Assembly (NCBI RefSeq): GCF_012222965.1
Contig: NZ_CP038241.1
Location: forward strand, 806,001-870,000
Direction: 5' to 3'
Length of the DNA stretch: 64,000 nucleotides
From: Allofrancisella inopinata
Lineage (GTDB): Bacteria; Pseudomonadota; Gammaproteobacteria; Francisellales; Francisellaceae
The position numbers and the translations under genes were made by a program. Under the pieces are notes generated by a model. The model ran no database searches, had not been told where the DNA came from, and was given only the letters and a program-made list of their open reading frames with translations. This document shows positions 38,696 to 50,300 of the stretch, piece by piece. Numbering within the stretch: the stretch's first letter is position 1; every line of letters begins with the position of its first letter.

Positions 38696-39232
38696 TCATT
38701 TTTTTGTTTTAAATATCCTATCCCATAGTGGAAAGGTTACAGCAAAATTTGTATTTTCATAATGGTGATGTAGAGCATGATGCTTTTTGTATAGAAATAA
38801 AATAGAGCCTTTTTTTGCTTTTATATGGTGGGCACTATGATGTATAAAGAAGTAAAATAAAGCCCCAAGTAAAGCTCCACTATAAATTGCACTTGCTATA
38901 CCTAAACCAAAGACTAGATATAAAGGTAAAAACAGTGTAATAGTGTAGATTGGTAACGAAATATATGTTGGGTTACCTACTAAATCTATAGGGTGTTGAT
39001 GATGTACAGCATGTAATTCTTTGGTGAATGGAAAATGATGAAATAAGAATCTATGAACCATATACTCTATAAAAGTCCAAATAAAAACTCCCAACAAAAC
39101 AAAAGCAAATATCCACAATAAATTACCCTTAAAATACCTAAAGCTTAATACTAAAAAAAAGACAGTAGTAATAGGATATATATAAAAATCACTCCAATAA
39201 CCAGTTCGAGAAATTTTTTCAAGTAATGTCAT
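38696..39232 (-). CDS. Fatty acid hydroxylase superfamily (sterol desaturase-type) membrane enzyme
   Basis: A 178-residue membrane protein with the histidine boxes of the di-iron hydroxylase/desaturase family: HRFLFHH, HAVHHQHP, HHSAHH and HHALHHHYENTNF. The ending NFAVTFPLWDRIFKT is very typical. Members hydroxylate or desaturate fatty acids, sterols or carotenoids at the cytoplasmic side of the membrane. Small bacterial members may modify lipid A or membrane acyl chains; the substrate here is unknown. It is a lone gene read convergently with the YgfX-like one. Confidence 0.87.
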   Translation of the reverse strand: MTLLEKISRTGYWSDFYIYPITTVFFLVLSFRYFKGNLLWIFAFVLLGVFIWTFIEYMVHRFLFHHFPFTKELHAVHHQHPIDLVGNPTYISLPIYTITLFLPLYLVFGLGIASAIYSGALLGALFYFFIHHSAHHIKAKKGSILFLYKKHHALHHHYENTNFAVTFPLWDRIFKTKK

Positions 39233-39362
39233 ATATCAATAAATATCAATGTAGTTTTAATTATTACAACATCATAAACAACTTTTGGAATATAATCAAA
39301 AATAAAATCATTTTGATGTAATAAAATGAAACTATATAATATAGTAGACTTTTATATAATTT

Positions 39363-40726
39363 GTGGTATATGGATTTGTTGTGTTAGAAAATTTTAAGCT
39401 AAAAGTGTTAGAAGTTCTAGGTAAACAACAAATTGTTGAAAATGAATTATTAAGGTATGCCTATTCAACAGATGCTAGTTTTTATAGAATGGTTCCAAAA
39501 CTAGTTTTAGTAGTTAGAGTAGAACAAGAAGTTCAAAAGATTGTTGAGTTAGCAAATGAGTACGATGTAAAATTAACATTTAGAGCCGCAGGAACTAGTT
39601 TATCCGGTCAGGCTGTTACAGACCAAGTATTAGTTATATTGGCTTTCGATTCTTGGCTAGAGTATAAAATTTATGATGATGGAAAAAAGGTAAAATTACA
39701 GCCAGGCATTATTGGAGGTGAAGCTAATAAATACTTGAAAATTTATAATCGCAAAATAGGACCAGATCCAGGCTCTATAAATACAGCTAAAATTGGTGGA
39801 ATTATAGCTAATAACTCAAGCGGTATGTGTTGTGGTACAGCTAAAAATTCTTATGCAACATTAGATTCTATGCGAGTGGTTTTTAATGATGGTAGTATTT
39901 TAGATACTTCAGACTGTCAAAGTATAGAAGATTTTAAGCAAACTAAAAAAAGCTTTTTGAATGGGATTTCAAGGATTCAAACTCAAATATTAGAAAATGA
40001 TCAGTTAACAAATTTCATAAAAAAGAAATTTTCAATTAAAAACACAAGTGGCTATAGTTTAAATGCCTTTTTAGATTTTAAAGACCCTATTAAAATAGTA
40101 GAGAGACTAATAATAGGTTCAGAAGGCACACTTGGATTTGTTAGCAATGTAACCTTAAATACAGTGCCAGACTATAAGTACAAAGCTTTAAATTTAATAT
40201 ATGGTAAGTTAGATGACTTAGTTAAACTTACGACTCAAATTGAGGCTTTTAATTTATCTTCAGTTGAATTGTTAGATCATGCATCTCTCAAATCAGTAGC
40301 TAATAATATTGAGTTAAAGCCTTTTTTAATCCCTTTAGAAAATTTCCAAATAGCTGCTATTATGGTTGAGCTTGCAGAGTCAAGCCAAAAAGATTTAGAA
40401 GATAAGCTTAAACTTATAAATAGTTACATAGAAAAAACAAGTATAATTCATCAAGTTGGGTTTATCCAAGATGAAGTTAAAGCGCAAATTCTATGGAAAA
40501 TACGTAATGGGATAGTGCCTACCATAGCTGGGCTAAGACCGTCAGGTTCTAGTGTGATTATAGAAGATATAGCTGTAAATATTTTAGATTTGCCAAGTCT
40601 TATAACTCAGATAAGAAAGCTTTTTGATAAGTATGGTTATATTAATGCTGCTATTTTCGGACATGTGTTAGCAGGAAACATACATTTTGTTATAACACCA
40701 GATTTTCACAATAATGAAGAAGTATT
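39363..40726 (+). pseudogene. FAD/Fe-S dehydrogenase (D-lactate/glycolate dehydrogenase-like), 5' part of transposon-split gene
   Basis: The N-terminal half of a two-domain enzyme: FAD-binding PCMH domain (LTFRAAGTSLSGQAVTDQV, then GGIIANNSSGMCCGT and GSEGTLGFVSNVTL) and most of the FAD-oxidase C-terminal domain. It reads into the transposon inverted repeat and stops there. The coding sequence continues at 57386. Joining 39363-40726 to 57391-58771 gives one uninterrupted frame of 914 residues. The intact family oxidises D-2-hydroxyacids and passes electrons to Fe-S clusters. The start is uncertain: GTG 39363 or GTG 39381. Confidence 0.93.
40722..40726. repeat. Left target site duplication GTATT
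   Basis: The five bases just outside the left inverted repeat equal those outside the right one (57386-57390). Five-base duplication is the hallmark of Tn3-family insertion. Confidence 0.93.
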
Positions 40727-40763
40727 CGGCTCTAGTCGGAATACGTGTGTAATCCGGTAGTAT
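40727..40763 (+). repeat. Left terminal inverted repeat (37 bp) of the Tn3-family transposon
   Basis: It matches the inverse complement of 57349-57385 at 33 of 37 positions (differences at repeat positions 3, 7, 19 and 27). Confidence 0.95.
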
Positions 40764-40773
40764 AGAAATAATT

Positions 40774-43700
40774 TCACTTATTTTGTAGAATAAAATCAGT
40801 TATATCCTCTTCAAACTCTAAAATATTACCATGATGACAGTCTAACTTTTTTAATGTTATTCTTTTTGAAACCAAGTCAATATTATTCATGGGTAATGCT
40901 AAGCTAGCTTGATCTTTTCTAAAAATAATATTTGGCCGATTATCTATTTCTTTTGCTTTTACTAAAAGAACATCTGTGAACCTTAATTTAGCTGAAGGTT
41001 TAATGTTAGATATTTTAAGATCAATATGACATGAAGAGATAATTTTATCACTGTATACTGGCTGATGACCTAGACTAGTAAAGAATTTCTTTAAAGTAGT
41101 TTTTATATTATATATATCTTTTTCTAAATCATTTATAGGTATGTTTTTCTTAGAAATTAATGTGTCCAACAATATAGTTTTTATATTTTTAATACCATTA
41201 AGTTCTAAAAGGCCAGCCATTTCTAGAGCTAAAGCTCCCCCTGATGACCATCCTAATAAATATATAGGATTAGTAATACTATAATTCTTAAGATACTCTG
41301 ATACATAAAGCTTAGCTAAATCATTTAAATTATCTATTTTATTTTTACTATAAATATTATAATTATCAATACCTATACAATTAAAACTTTTCGAAAGTTT
41401 TGTGGCTAAAGACTGATATACTTCAGCACCAGCAAATGCAGGGTGAATAAATAGCATATTAGGTAAAAACTCATCAAATTTTAAAGTATAGAGATTAAGT
41501 AAGCTAGTTTCTTTCTTCCATGCAAATCTATCATGTAACTCATTTGATAAATTATTAATAGAGTTAAGTCTAAAAATATCTGCTACATTAATTTTTATAT
41601 GTAGTTGCTCAGATACCTTATGTGCTAATTTAATAGCAAATATACTATTACCACCAATCCTAAAGAAATCATCTGTTATACCAACTTTATCAAGTTTAAG
41701 CACCTCTTCCCATATTTTACAAAGCTGCTTTTCCAGTTCTGTTGTCGGTGCCACATAATTATCTTGATTTACTAATTCTGCCATTGGTAAGCTCTTATAG
41801 TCTATTTTACCATTAACAGTTAATGGCAAATGATCTATAGTTAAATAAACCTCTGGAATCATATATCTTGGAAGATAATTCATAAGCTTTTTGCTTATAA
41901 AGTTTTCTAAACTAATTTGATCTACGTTAACTTCACTTTTTTGTTTTTGCTCTTGTGAAATGCCACCTATAGCTATAGTATATATTGAGGAATCAGATAA
42001 GTTAAAACCTAATGCTGTGCTACCTATATTTTGTTGATAAAGATAAGTAGTTATTTCTTGAGCTCTATATCCGGCTTGTATATATGACTCCTGATTTTTA
42101 TCAGCTTCAAAAATTAATACTCCACTTGAGCCTATAAGTATATTTCCTAATTCAGATCTCTGTAACATTATCGATTGAGAATTTAAATCATAACTATCGA
42201 ACTTGCTACCATCATTATCTATCTTTTTAATATTTAATTTGTTGGCTATATCTTGTTGATCTAAAGTTACTTTAACAAGTTTATGGTAATCCCCATCTTG
42301 CTTATCTTGTATTTCATAAGCTACTGGATATTTCTCATTTAATAGTTGTAAAATATGGCCTAACTCTAAATAAGCCAGCCTTAATGTCTCTTCTTTATAT
42401 AGTGGCTCCATAGCTGGAATGTATAAGTTGAACTCTATTGAGAACTTATTATCATTAACTTCTTTATAAAACTGTAATGCATGCTCTGTTGGATGATAAT
42501 AATATACGCCTTCATCTATACCTTCTATATATCCTTTAGGTATATTTACAAATGCTCTTATAGAATATGCACTTCCTCCTGATGGATATAAGTATTTAGG
42601 TAATACTCTATCTTCTAATTGAACTCCTCTAAGCGGTGACAATAATTCTGTTAATTGCTCATGAGTAAGGTTCGTTGATATTGATCTATGATTATCTTTC
42701 TTTTGTATTTGTATATCTAAACTACTAATATCAACTTTATGATCAAATTTACGATAACTCTTGCGTAGTTTATATCTATCAATATCAATAATTGGATTTA
42801 AATTGTATGTAGTTTTTAGATCTTTAAGAATACCTCTCTGCTCTAACTTAAAGGCTTGATAATCTATTTCATTGTCTTTCTTTTTAAAGCTCTCTGATAC
42901 CAAATATCCCACAAGATGATTATCTTGTATAGTCACTAAAGCATTTTCTATTCCAGGTAACTTAGCTAGCTTTGATGATATCTCATCTAATTCAACTCTA
43001 TAGCCATTGAGCTTAACTTGACCATCTATCCTACCTTCAAAGACTATATATCCATTCTTATCCCACTTACCAAGATCTCCCGTCTTATACAACCTTCCAA
43101 GTTGTGGATGCTCTATAAAGCTTGCTTGTGTTTTTTCCTGATCTTGCCAGTAGTTCAACGCTACTCCTTGACCACCTATATGAATCTCCCCAATTACACC
43201 CAATGGATTATGTTGCCCTTGCTCATTAAGTATATACATCTTCTGATTAGGCATTGCTTGGCCATATGGGATAGATTTCCAGCCTTCATCTATTTGTGCT
43301 ATCTCATACCATATACTCCAGATACTTCCTTCTGTTGCTCCTCCTAAACTCATTACCGTTATATTCGGGCATACTTCTTTTATTTGTATAGGAAGATTTA
43401 ATGGTATCCAGTCCCCACTCATTAAGGTAACTTTCAATGATGGTAACTGCTTACTACTATCTCTCACATAATCAACTAATAAGCTCATTAACTGAGGAAC
43501 CGTATCCCATATAGTTATATTATGCTTATCTATTAATTCGTACCAATGGCTTGGCTCTTTTGTCTTTTTTTGATCTGGAAATACTATTGTCCCTCCAGCT
43601 GCTAACAATCCAAAGATATCATACACTGATAAATCAAAGCTTAACTCTGATAAAGCTAAAATTTTATCTTCTTTGTTAACATCAAACTTATCGTTAACAG

Positions 43701-44301
43701 CTTGGATTGTATTAACTGCTCCGCTATGTGATATCGTCACACCTTTAGGCTTACCTGTACTTCCTGATGTAAAGATTACATAGGCTATATCATCTAAGCT
43801 TGGTTTAAATAATTCTTCTAACTTAGTATTAGACTTATAATTGATAATATCTTCTATTATTAACCAATTATATTTATCCTCTATATCACTACCCTTTATA
43901 CAGCCATTAAACTCAGAATTAGATAGTAATACTGTATCTACATTACCTTCTGATAGTACTTCATCACACCTACCTCTTGGCCAATCCACATTTAATGGTA
44001 AATAAGCTGAACTACTTTGCATTATCCCTAGAGTAGCTACTACTTGCTTATAGCCTTTCTCACTCAAGACACCTATTAGCTTACCTGATTTACACAAGCC
44101 ATTATCATGCAGATATAAATTAATAGCATTTGAATATTCGGATATAGTTTTATAACTATACTGTCCCTCACAATCTACTACTGCTATAAATGATGGGGTA
44201 GCTTTTAATGAATCTGCAAATAATTCTATTAATGTTGATTTAACTTCTAGCTGAATATAATTATTAGCTTGTTCTATTACGGATTTGTCTAATTCAGGCA
44301 A
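40774..44301 (-). CDS. NRPS C-terminal part: A(Ox)-T-TE (cysteine-thiazole module, termination)
   Basis: An adenylation domain (YVIFTSGSTGKPKG, residues 174-187) has specificity-pocket residues that read D-L-Y-D-L-S-L-I-W, one change from a known cysteine code. An FMN-dependent oxidase domain (nitroreductase/SagB type, YPSGGS at 572-577) is inserted within the end of the A domain, as in thiazole-forming NRPS of the epothilone and bleomycin type. Then comes a carrier domain (GGNSIFAIK, S886) and a thioesterase (GWSSGG, S1019; ILLDTL; final CHHGN His). It starts at TTG 44301 without a ribosome site. It is in the same frame as the upstream NRPS gene, from which it is separated by one TAG and 14 coding-like codons, so it is probably the 3' part of one gene. 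Confidence 0.88.
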   Translation of the reverse strand: MPELDKSVIEQANNYIQLEVKSTLIELFADSLKATPSFIAVVDCEGQYSYKTISEYSNAINLYLHDNGLCKSGKLIGVLSEKGYKQVVATLGIMQSSSAYLPLNVDWPRGRCDEVLSEGNVDTVLLSNSEFNGCIKGSDIEDKYNWLIIEDIINYKSNTKLEELFKPSLDDIAYVIFTSGSTGKPKGVTISHSGAVNTIQAVNDKFDVNKEDKILALSELSFDLSVYDIFGLLAAGGTIVFPDQKKTKEPSHWYELIDKHNITIWDTVPQLMSLLVDYVRDSSKQLPSLKVTLMSGDWIPLNLPIQIKEVCPNITVMSLGGATEGSIWSIWYEIAQIDEGWKSIPYGQAMPNQKMYILNEQGQHNPLGVIGEIHIGGQGVALNYWQDQEKTQASFIEHPQLGRLYKTGDLGKWDKNGYIVFEGRIDGQVKLNGYRVELDEISSKLAKLPGIENALVTIQDNHLVGYLVSESFKKKDNEIDYQAFKLEQRGILKDLKTTYNLNPIIDIDRYKLRKSYRKFDHKVDISSLDIQIQKKDNHRSISTNLTHEQLTELLSPLRGVQLEDRVLPKYLYPSGGSAYSIRAFVNIPKGYIEGIDEGVYYYHPTEHALQFYKEVNDNKFSIEFNLYIPAMEPLYKEETLRLAYLELGHILQLLNEKYPVAYEIQDKQDGDYHKLVKVTLDQQDIANKLNIKKIDNDGSKFDSYDLNSQSIMLQRSELGNILIGSSGVLIFEADKNQESYIQAGYRAQEITTYLYQQNIGSTALGFNLSDSSIYTIAIGGISQEQKQKSEVNVDQISLENFISKKLMNYLPRYMIPEVYLTIDHLPLTVNGKIDYKSLPMAELVNQDNYVAPTTELEKQLCKIWEEVLKLDKVGITDDFFRIGGNSIFAIKLAHKVSEQLHIKINVADIFRLNSINNLSNELHDRFAWKKETSLLNLYTLKFDEFLPNMLFIHPAFAGAEVYQSLATKLSKSFNCIGIDNYNIYSKNKIDNLNDLAKLYVSEYLKNYSITNPIYLLGWSSGGALALEMAGLLELNGIKNIKTILLDTLISKKNIPINDLEKDIYNIKTTLKKFFTSLGHQPVYSDKIISSCHIDLKISNIKPSAKLRFTDVLLVKAKEIDNRPNIIFRKDQASLALPMNNIDLVSKRITLKKLDCHHGNILEFEEDITDFILQNK

Positions 44302-44343
44302 ACTTATTTCAGGTAACTTACACTCCCAATCTACCTCAGCTAA

Positions 44344-44346
44344 CTA
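44344..44346 (-). other. In-frame TAG that splits the NRPS gene
   Basis: After this stop the same frame continues without interruption into the next synthetase. The 14 codons in between read LAEVDWECKLPEIS, matching the usual W-x-x-x-LP linker at the end of a Cy domain. A single base change (for example CAG to TAG) is the simplest cause. Confidence 0.88.
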
Positions 44347-47300
44347 TTCTATTAAGTCACAATAAGACTTGTGCATAGATGAAATAACTTCAGGATCAAA
44401 TAACTGTTCAACATAATCCCACTCTGCTATAAAACCCTCAGATGTCTCATATGCCTTATTATCTAAATAAACTTGAGATGTTTGAGTAATAGAATAACCT
44501 CTACCTATATAACCATCCATCTTAAGCTCAAAATCTTTATCACCTAGTACACTTGTTAATACAATTGGAGCTAACGATTGTGTTTCTCCTATATGTAACT
44601 CTTTACGGATTAATCTCTGAAAATCGATGCCATCAAATAAGTTATGCTCTATATCATTCCATAATTCTTCATGATTAGTTTTAAGACTTTGACTAATATT
44701 AGTATCCAACTTACTTTGATCAAAGTTAAATAATTCAAGTACTGTAAAGTCTCCTAATAAATTATTTACTTGCTCATGTAAAGGTAATCTATTAAATAGA
44801 GTCAAATTAATACAGAATTTACTCGTACCACTATATCTAGTTAGTACCTGACCATATGCATAAAGTACAACTGTAGTAGGGCTGACACTATATCGATTAG
44901 CTTTCTGCTCTAATTTATTCCATATAGATTTATCTATAACCTTTATTAATCTAGTAAATTTAGGCTCTTTAACTTCTGACGGTTTAACAATCATTGGTAG
45001 TTGAGCATCAAAGTTATAGTTAGATAATTTATCTACCCAGTATCTTTTAGCCTCTTTAAATAACTCACTATTTCTTACTTTTTCAAATGATTCAATATAA
45101 TCTTTAAATGAGACATCTAGTTGAGGTAACTTTACTTCATTAATATTTGCACTATTATAAAGCTCTGCTAACTCGCTAAAAAATATAGCAAAACTCGAGC
45201 CATCCATTATTAAAATATCAAAGCTTAAGTGTAATATATATTTACTTTCGTGGTAACTAACTTCAATATCAAATAAAGGCCATCTACTTACATCATATAT
45301 CTTATGAGAAAGCCTATTACGTATCTCTTTTAATTTTATTTTATTAATATTTGTATGATAAGTAATACTGTAGTTATGCTTATTTGACATGAAAGTTTGA
45401 CTATCATCGGTAAATACAGTTCTTAGAGCATCATGTCTAGAAATTAATATATTCAATACTTTTTCAAGTTTAGCTACATCTAAACTCTCAAAAATTAATT
45501 CAAAATAACTATGCGTTGATACATTACCCATTTCAAAATTTGATAATCTTCCATATAAGTATGCCTGTTGCACGTTAGTCAAACTAAAAGGATTATATTT
45601 ATCATTTATATTAGGTTTTATAGTATATTCGCGATATTTAAAATCTTTTTCTATACCTGATATTAATAAAGCTAAATCATGAACATTATTGTAATCAAAG
45701 AGGTCTTTTACTTTTATTTGTGTACTTAGCTTTATATTTATTAAGTTAACTAATTTAATTGCTAAAATACTATTTCCACCAACCTCAAAAAAATTTTCAT
45801 GGGTGCCTATTTTTTTATGGTTCAGAGCTTCTTTCCATATATTACATAATTGTTTTTCTAATTCTGAGCTTGGAGCAATATATGCATCATCTTGTGATAT
45901 CACTTCTACTTTAGGTAATGCTTTATAGTTTATTTTTCCATTTGTTGTCAGTGGTATATACTCTAATTCTATAAAATTATTTGGTACCATATATTCAGGA
46001 ACCAATTTAGATAAATAATTTTTTATATCTTTTGGCCTTAACTTACTTAATGAAGGTATGTTATTTAAATTTTTAGTTTGTTTGTTATTAGGTTGAATAC
46101 AGTCACTTAAGCGTACTATACCCATATCTTTATGATACATAATAGCAGACATATAATCAGAACCATATTCACTATAGTGTTGATATTCAAAAATTATATT
46201 ATTAGATTCATGAACAATAAAATTTCTTCTAGGAATTTTATCTACAAAGTATATGTTTCGTTCAAAATTTATAGAACTTATATTGTCATAATCGGTTTTA
46301 AATATTTTTACTTCGTTACTTTTCTGTTTCTGTTTGGTCAAGAGTACATCGTAACGGTAATTACTTAATTCATTGTTATATGAAAAATCTTTCTCTAATA
46401 TATCTAGTTGTAAATCTTTTTTAATGCCTAAAAGATTTATAAAATATTCGGGAGCTACTAATAATTCAGATTCTTGCAAGGATATACTAGATAAAAGTAA
46501 TTCATTATATTTCTTATTATTATATTGAAGCTTTTCCTTGATTAGATCTTTGTGTAAATTATAGTCTCTTACATCCCCTATAAACAAAGTACCTTCATCT
46601 GTTAATTTTGATAAAGCTTTTTCTAATACTTCTTCAAAATACTTAATATGAGGGAAGTACTGAATAACAGAGTTTATAATTATACAATCAAACTCACTTT
46701 CATTGATTTCATTGATTTTATCTGCAGTTAAATGATAAAAAGTGGTCTTCTTTAATTTTGAAAAGTTTCTTTTATGTCTTTCTATAACGTTTTTGGATAT
46801 ATCTATACCAACATACTGTTCAACGTCTTCAAGCAATGGATACATCAATAAACCTGAGCCAACACCAATTTCTAAAATTCTTTTGGAGTTTAGAGACTTA
46901 ACTCTCGAAATAGTTGTATTTCTCCATGCTCTCATTTGTTTTAAAGGAATGATATCTCCAGTTATATAGCTTTTCCATTCAGAAAAATCATCTATATAGT
47001 TTCCATTGTTTATGTTTATATCATAATTTTCATCGTATACTTCTTCCCATGTATTTAAGGCTAGAGAATCTTGATTATAAAAATTATCATTGACTAGATA
47101 GTAACATGATAGTTCACTAGTATTTGTCTCTTTATTTTTCTGTGCTAGTATAACAGATTGTTTAATACCATTTAACTTGTTGATATATGATTGAATTTCT
47201 TTTAACTCTATTCTATATCCGTGAATTTTAACCTGTGAATCATTTCTACCAAAATACTCTAAGCTACCATTAGATAACCATCTGACAATATCACCAGTTT

Positions 47301-50300
47301 TATACAATACATCTTCTGAGCAAGGAGATTTGTATATAAATTTTTCTTCTGTAAGTTTTGGATTATTTAAATATCCCCTAGCAACACTAGGTCCTCCTAT
47401 ATACAACTCACCAGATAAGCCAACAGGTACAGGTTTAAGCTGTTCATTCAAAACATAGAGGTTTACATTTGGAATCGCATGTCCGATCTGTTCTACTTCA
47501 TCACCAGATATTTTCTTATATGATGCATATATACTTGTCTCAGTAGGTCCATATAAGTTATATAATAAAACGTTTTGAGACCAATAAGCCGCCGTTCTTT
47601 TATCTAATGGTTCTCCCGCATATATTAAAGCTTTAAGATTAGGATAATTTATTTTTTTAAGCTCAGATAATATTACAGGTGGCAAATAACAATAGTTGAT
47701 TTTATTATCAATTAAATAAGTCGATAATAAATTAGTATCTCGTTTTTCTTCTTCTGAAAGAAGAAAAAGAGTAGCTCCCTGTGTTAAAGCAGCAAATATT
47801 TCGGCGATTGATACATCAAATACGTATGAAGTAAACTGTGTAAATCTTGAGCCTTGCTTTATATCATATATTTGATCTAGAAATTTTATAATTGGAATAA
47901 CATTTCTATGCTCGACCATTACACCTTTAGGTAATCCAGTAGTTCCAGATGTATAAATAATATATGCAAGATCCGCTGACTTGCTCTGTGGATTTAGATC
48001 ATTTTTTTCTTCATATTCATATATACTATTTTGTTCATCAATAGATATCGGCAATATATTTATTATTTGTTTAAGTCTTTTCTCTAAATGATTTTGAGTG
48101 ATAATTAATTTAGCTTTTGTATCACATAATATATGTTTAAATCTCTCATCTGGATATCCAGGCTCAAGAGGAACATATGCTCCTCCTGCTTTCATAACAG
48201 CTAATATACCTATGATCATATCTAAATTTCTTTCTAAGCATAGTGGTATTAGTGTATTTGGCTTTAGCTTTTCTCCTGTAATTTGTTCATATTTTTTTCT
48301 TATATGTCTAGCTAATTGATTACTTTTTTCATTGAGTTCTTTATATGTTAACTTTTGATTCTCAAAAACTAATGCAATATTATTGGGGCTTTTTTCTACT
48401 TGTTCATTAAATAACTGATAAATAGTCTTATTTTTAGGGTAGGATTTAATTTTAGCATTCCAATCATAAACAATAGTTTTATACTCTTCAATATTAAGTA
48501 GGTTGATGTCCTTTATTCTAGTGTCAGTAGTATTAACTATATTTGTTAATACTCTCTTATATAGTCTTATAATATTTTGAATAGTTTCTTCTTTATATAA
48601 ATTAGTAGCATAGTGTACAGTAGCTGTTAAAGTATCTGTACTATCATCTATAAAAAATTCTAAATCAAATCGAGAAATTTTATAATAATCATTAGCTTTA
48701 TTTGTAGAGCAGAAAAGTTCACTATTATCTTTTATCTTATTAGATATAAAGCTTTGTACAACAAATAATATTTGAAATATTGGATTTCTACTCTGATCTT
48801 GATCAATATCAAGCAAATCAATTAATTTCTCAAAAGGAAGGTCTTGATGTTTTTGAGCATCTAATAAACTAGACTGAACTTTTTTTATAAATATATGAAT
48901 AAAATCTTCTATATTTATTTTTTCTCTAATCACTAATGTATTTACAAAAAAACCTATAAGATTTTGTATCTGTGCAAAATGCCTATTTGCAGTAGGCATC
49001 CCTATAACGAGATCCTTTTGGCTAGTGTTGTGTTGATATAGTAAAATATAAAATCCCGCTAACATTACAGCGTTAAGAGATACGCTATTTCTTTTTGCTA
49101 GTTGTCTTAAATCATTTGAAAGTTGTTTATTTATTTCAAAATTGATTATATTACCTTTATAATTTATATTTTTTGGTCTTATATAGTCAGCAGGAATAGA
49201 AGTTTCTTCATAATTTAATAATTTTTCCTTCCAGAAATATAATTGTTCCTCCAGAATACTACCCTTAAGATAGTTTCTTTGCCAGTATGCGTAATCTTTA
49301 TATTGTATCTTTAGTTCAGGAAGTTTAGTTTCTTTAAGATCACTAGAATAAAACTCATAAAGAGACTTTAATTCATTAAAAAAAATGTCAAAAGACCATC
49401 CATCACTAGCAATATGATGTATATTGATTAGTAACCTAGTCTCTTCTTTATAATAGTAAATACAAACTCTAATAGGGAAATCATTTTGTAAGTCAAATGG
49501 TGTATTAATATCATGAAAAACTTGCTTCTCTAAATCTATATCACTAGATCTATATTCATTTATTTTAAAAGGTTTATTTAATATTGTTTGATAATTATTT
49601 CCAAATTTATCCTTCTTAAATATACTTCTGAGTACTTCATGCCTGTCTATTATTTTCATAATAGACTTCTTTAAGTATTTTATATTTATATTTGGTAATA
49701 ATGCAACTAAAATAGGAATATAATATGCTTTAGCTCCCTCTTCATATTGATCTATAAACCAAAGCCTATCTTGTGCAAAAGAAAGGGGGGCATTTTCTTG
49801 ATTACATTTAGTAATATTAATTCTATGATTTCTTAAAACTACTAATTTTGATAAACTATGAATATTCTTAGACTTTAGAATCTCGGCAACATGAATATCT
49901 ACCCCCATTTTATTAGAGATTTTATTAGCTAACTTAATAGCTAATATACTATTACCACCAATCTTGAAGAAGTCATCAGTAACACCTACTCTCTCTAATC
50001 CAAGTAACTCGGCATAAATATTGCATAAACTAACTTCTAACTCTGTAATTGGTTCTACATAACTATCTTCATTAACAAACTCAGGATCCGGTAACGCCTT
50101 CCTATCCAACTTACCATTTACAGTAAGTGGCATACTATCTAACTCCACCAATACACTAGGCACCATATATTCAGGTAATACTTCAGATAACTGATCAAGT
50201 AAATCTTTTTGCTTAAGTATTCCTAACTCATCAACTACATAATAACCTACCAAGTATTGACTCTTAGTCTCAGCTTTCTCCTTAGCTAATACTACTGATT

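Noticed and set aside
43018-43347. Plus-strand frames inside the NRPS (also 46132-46368, 46742-46969, 48098-48319, 51528-51779)
   Set aside because: All are antisense shadows of continuous NRPS domains and show no protein-like pattern.
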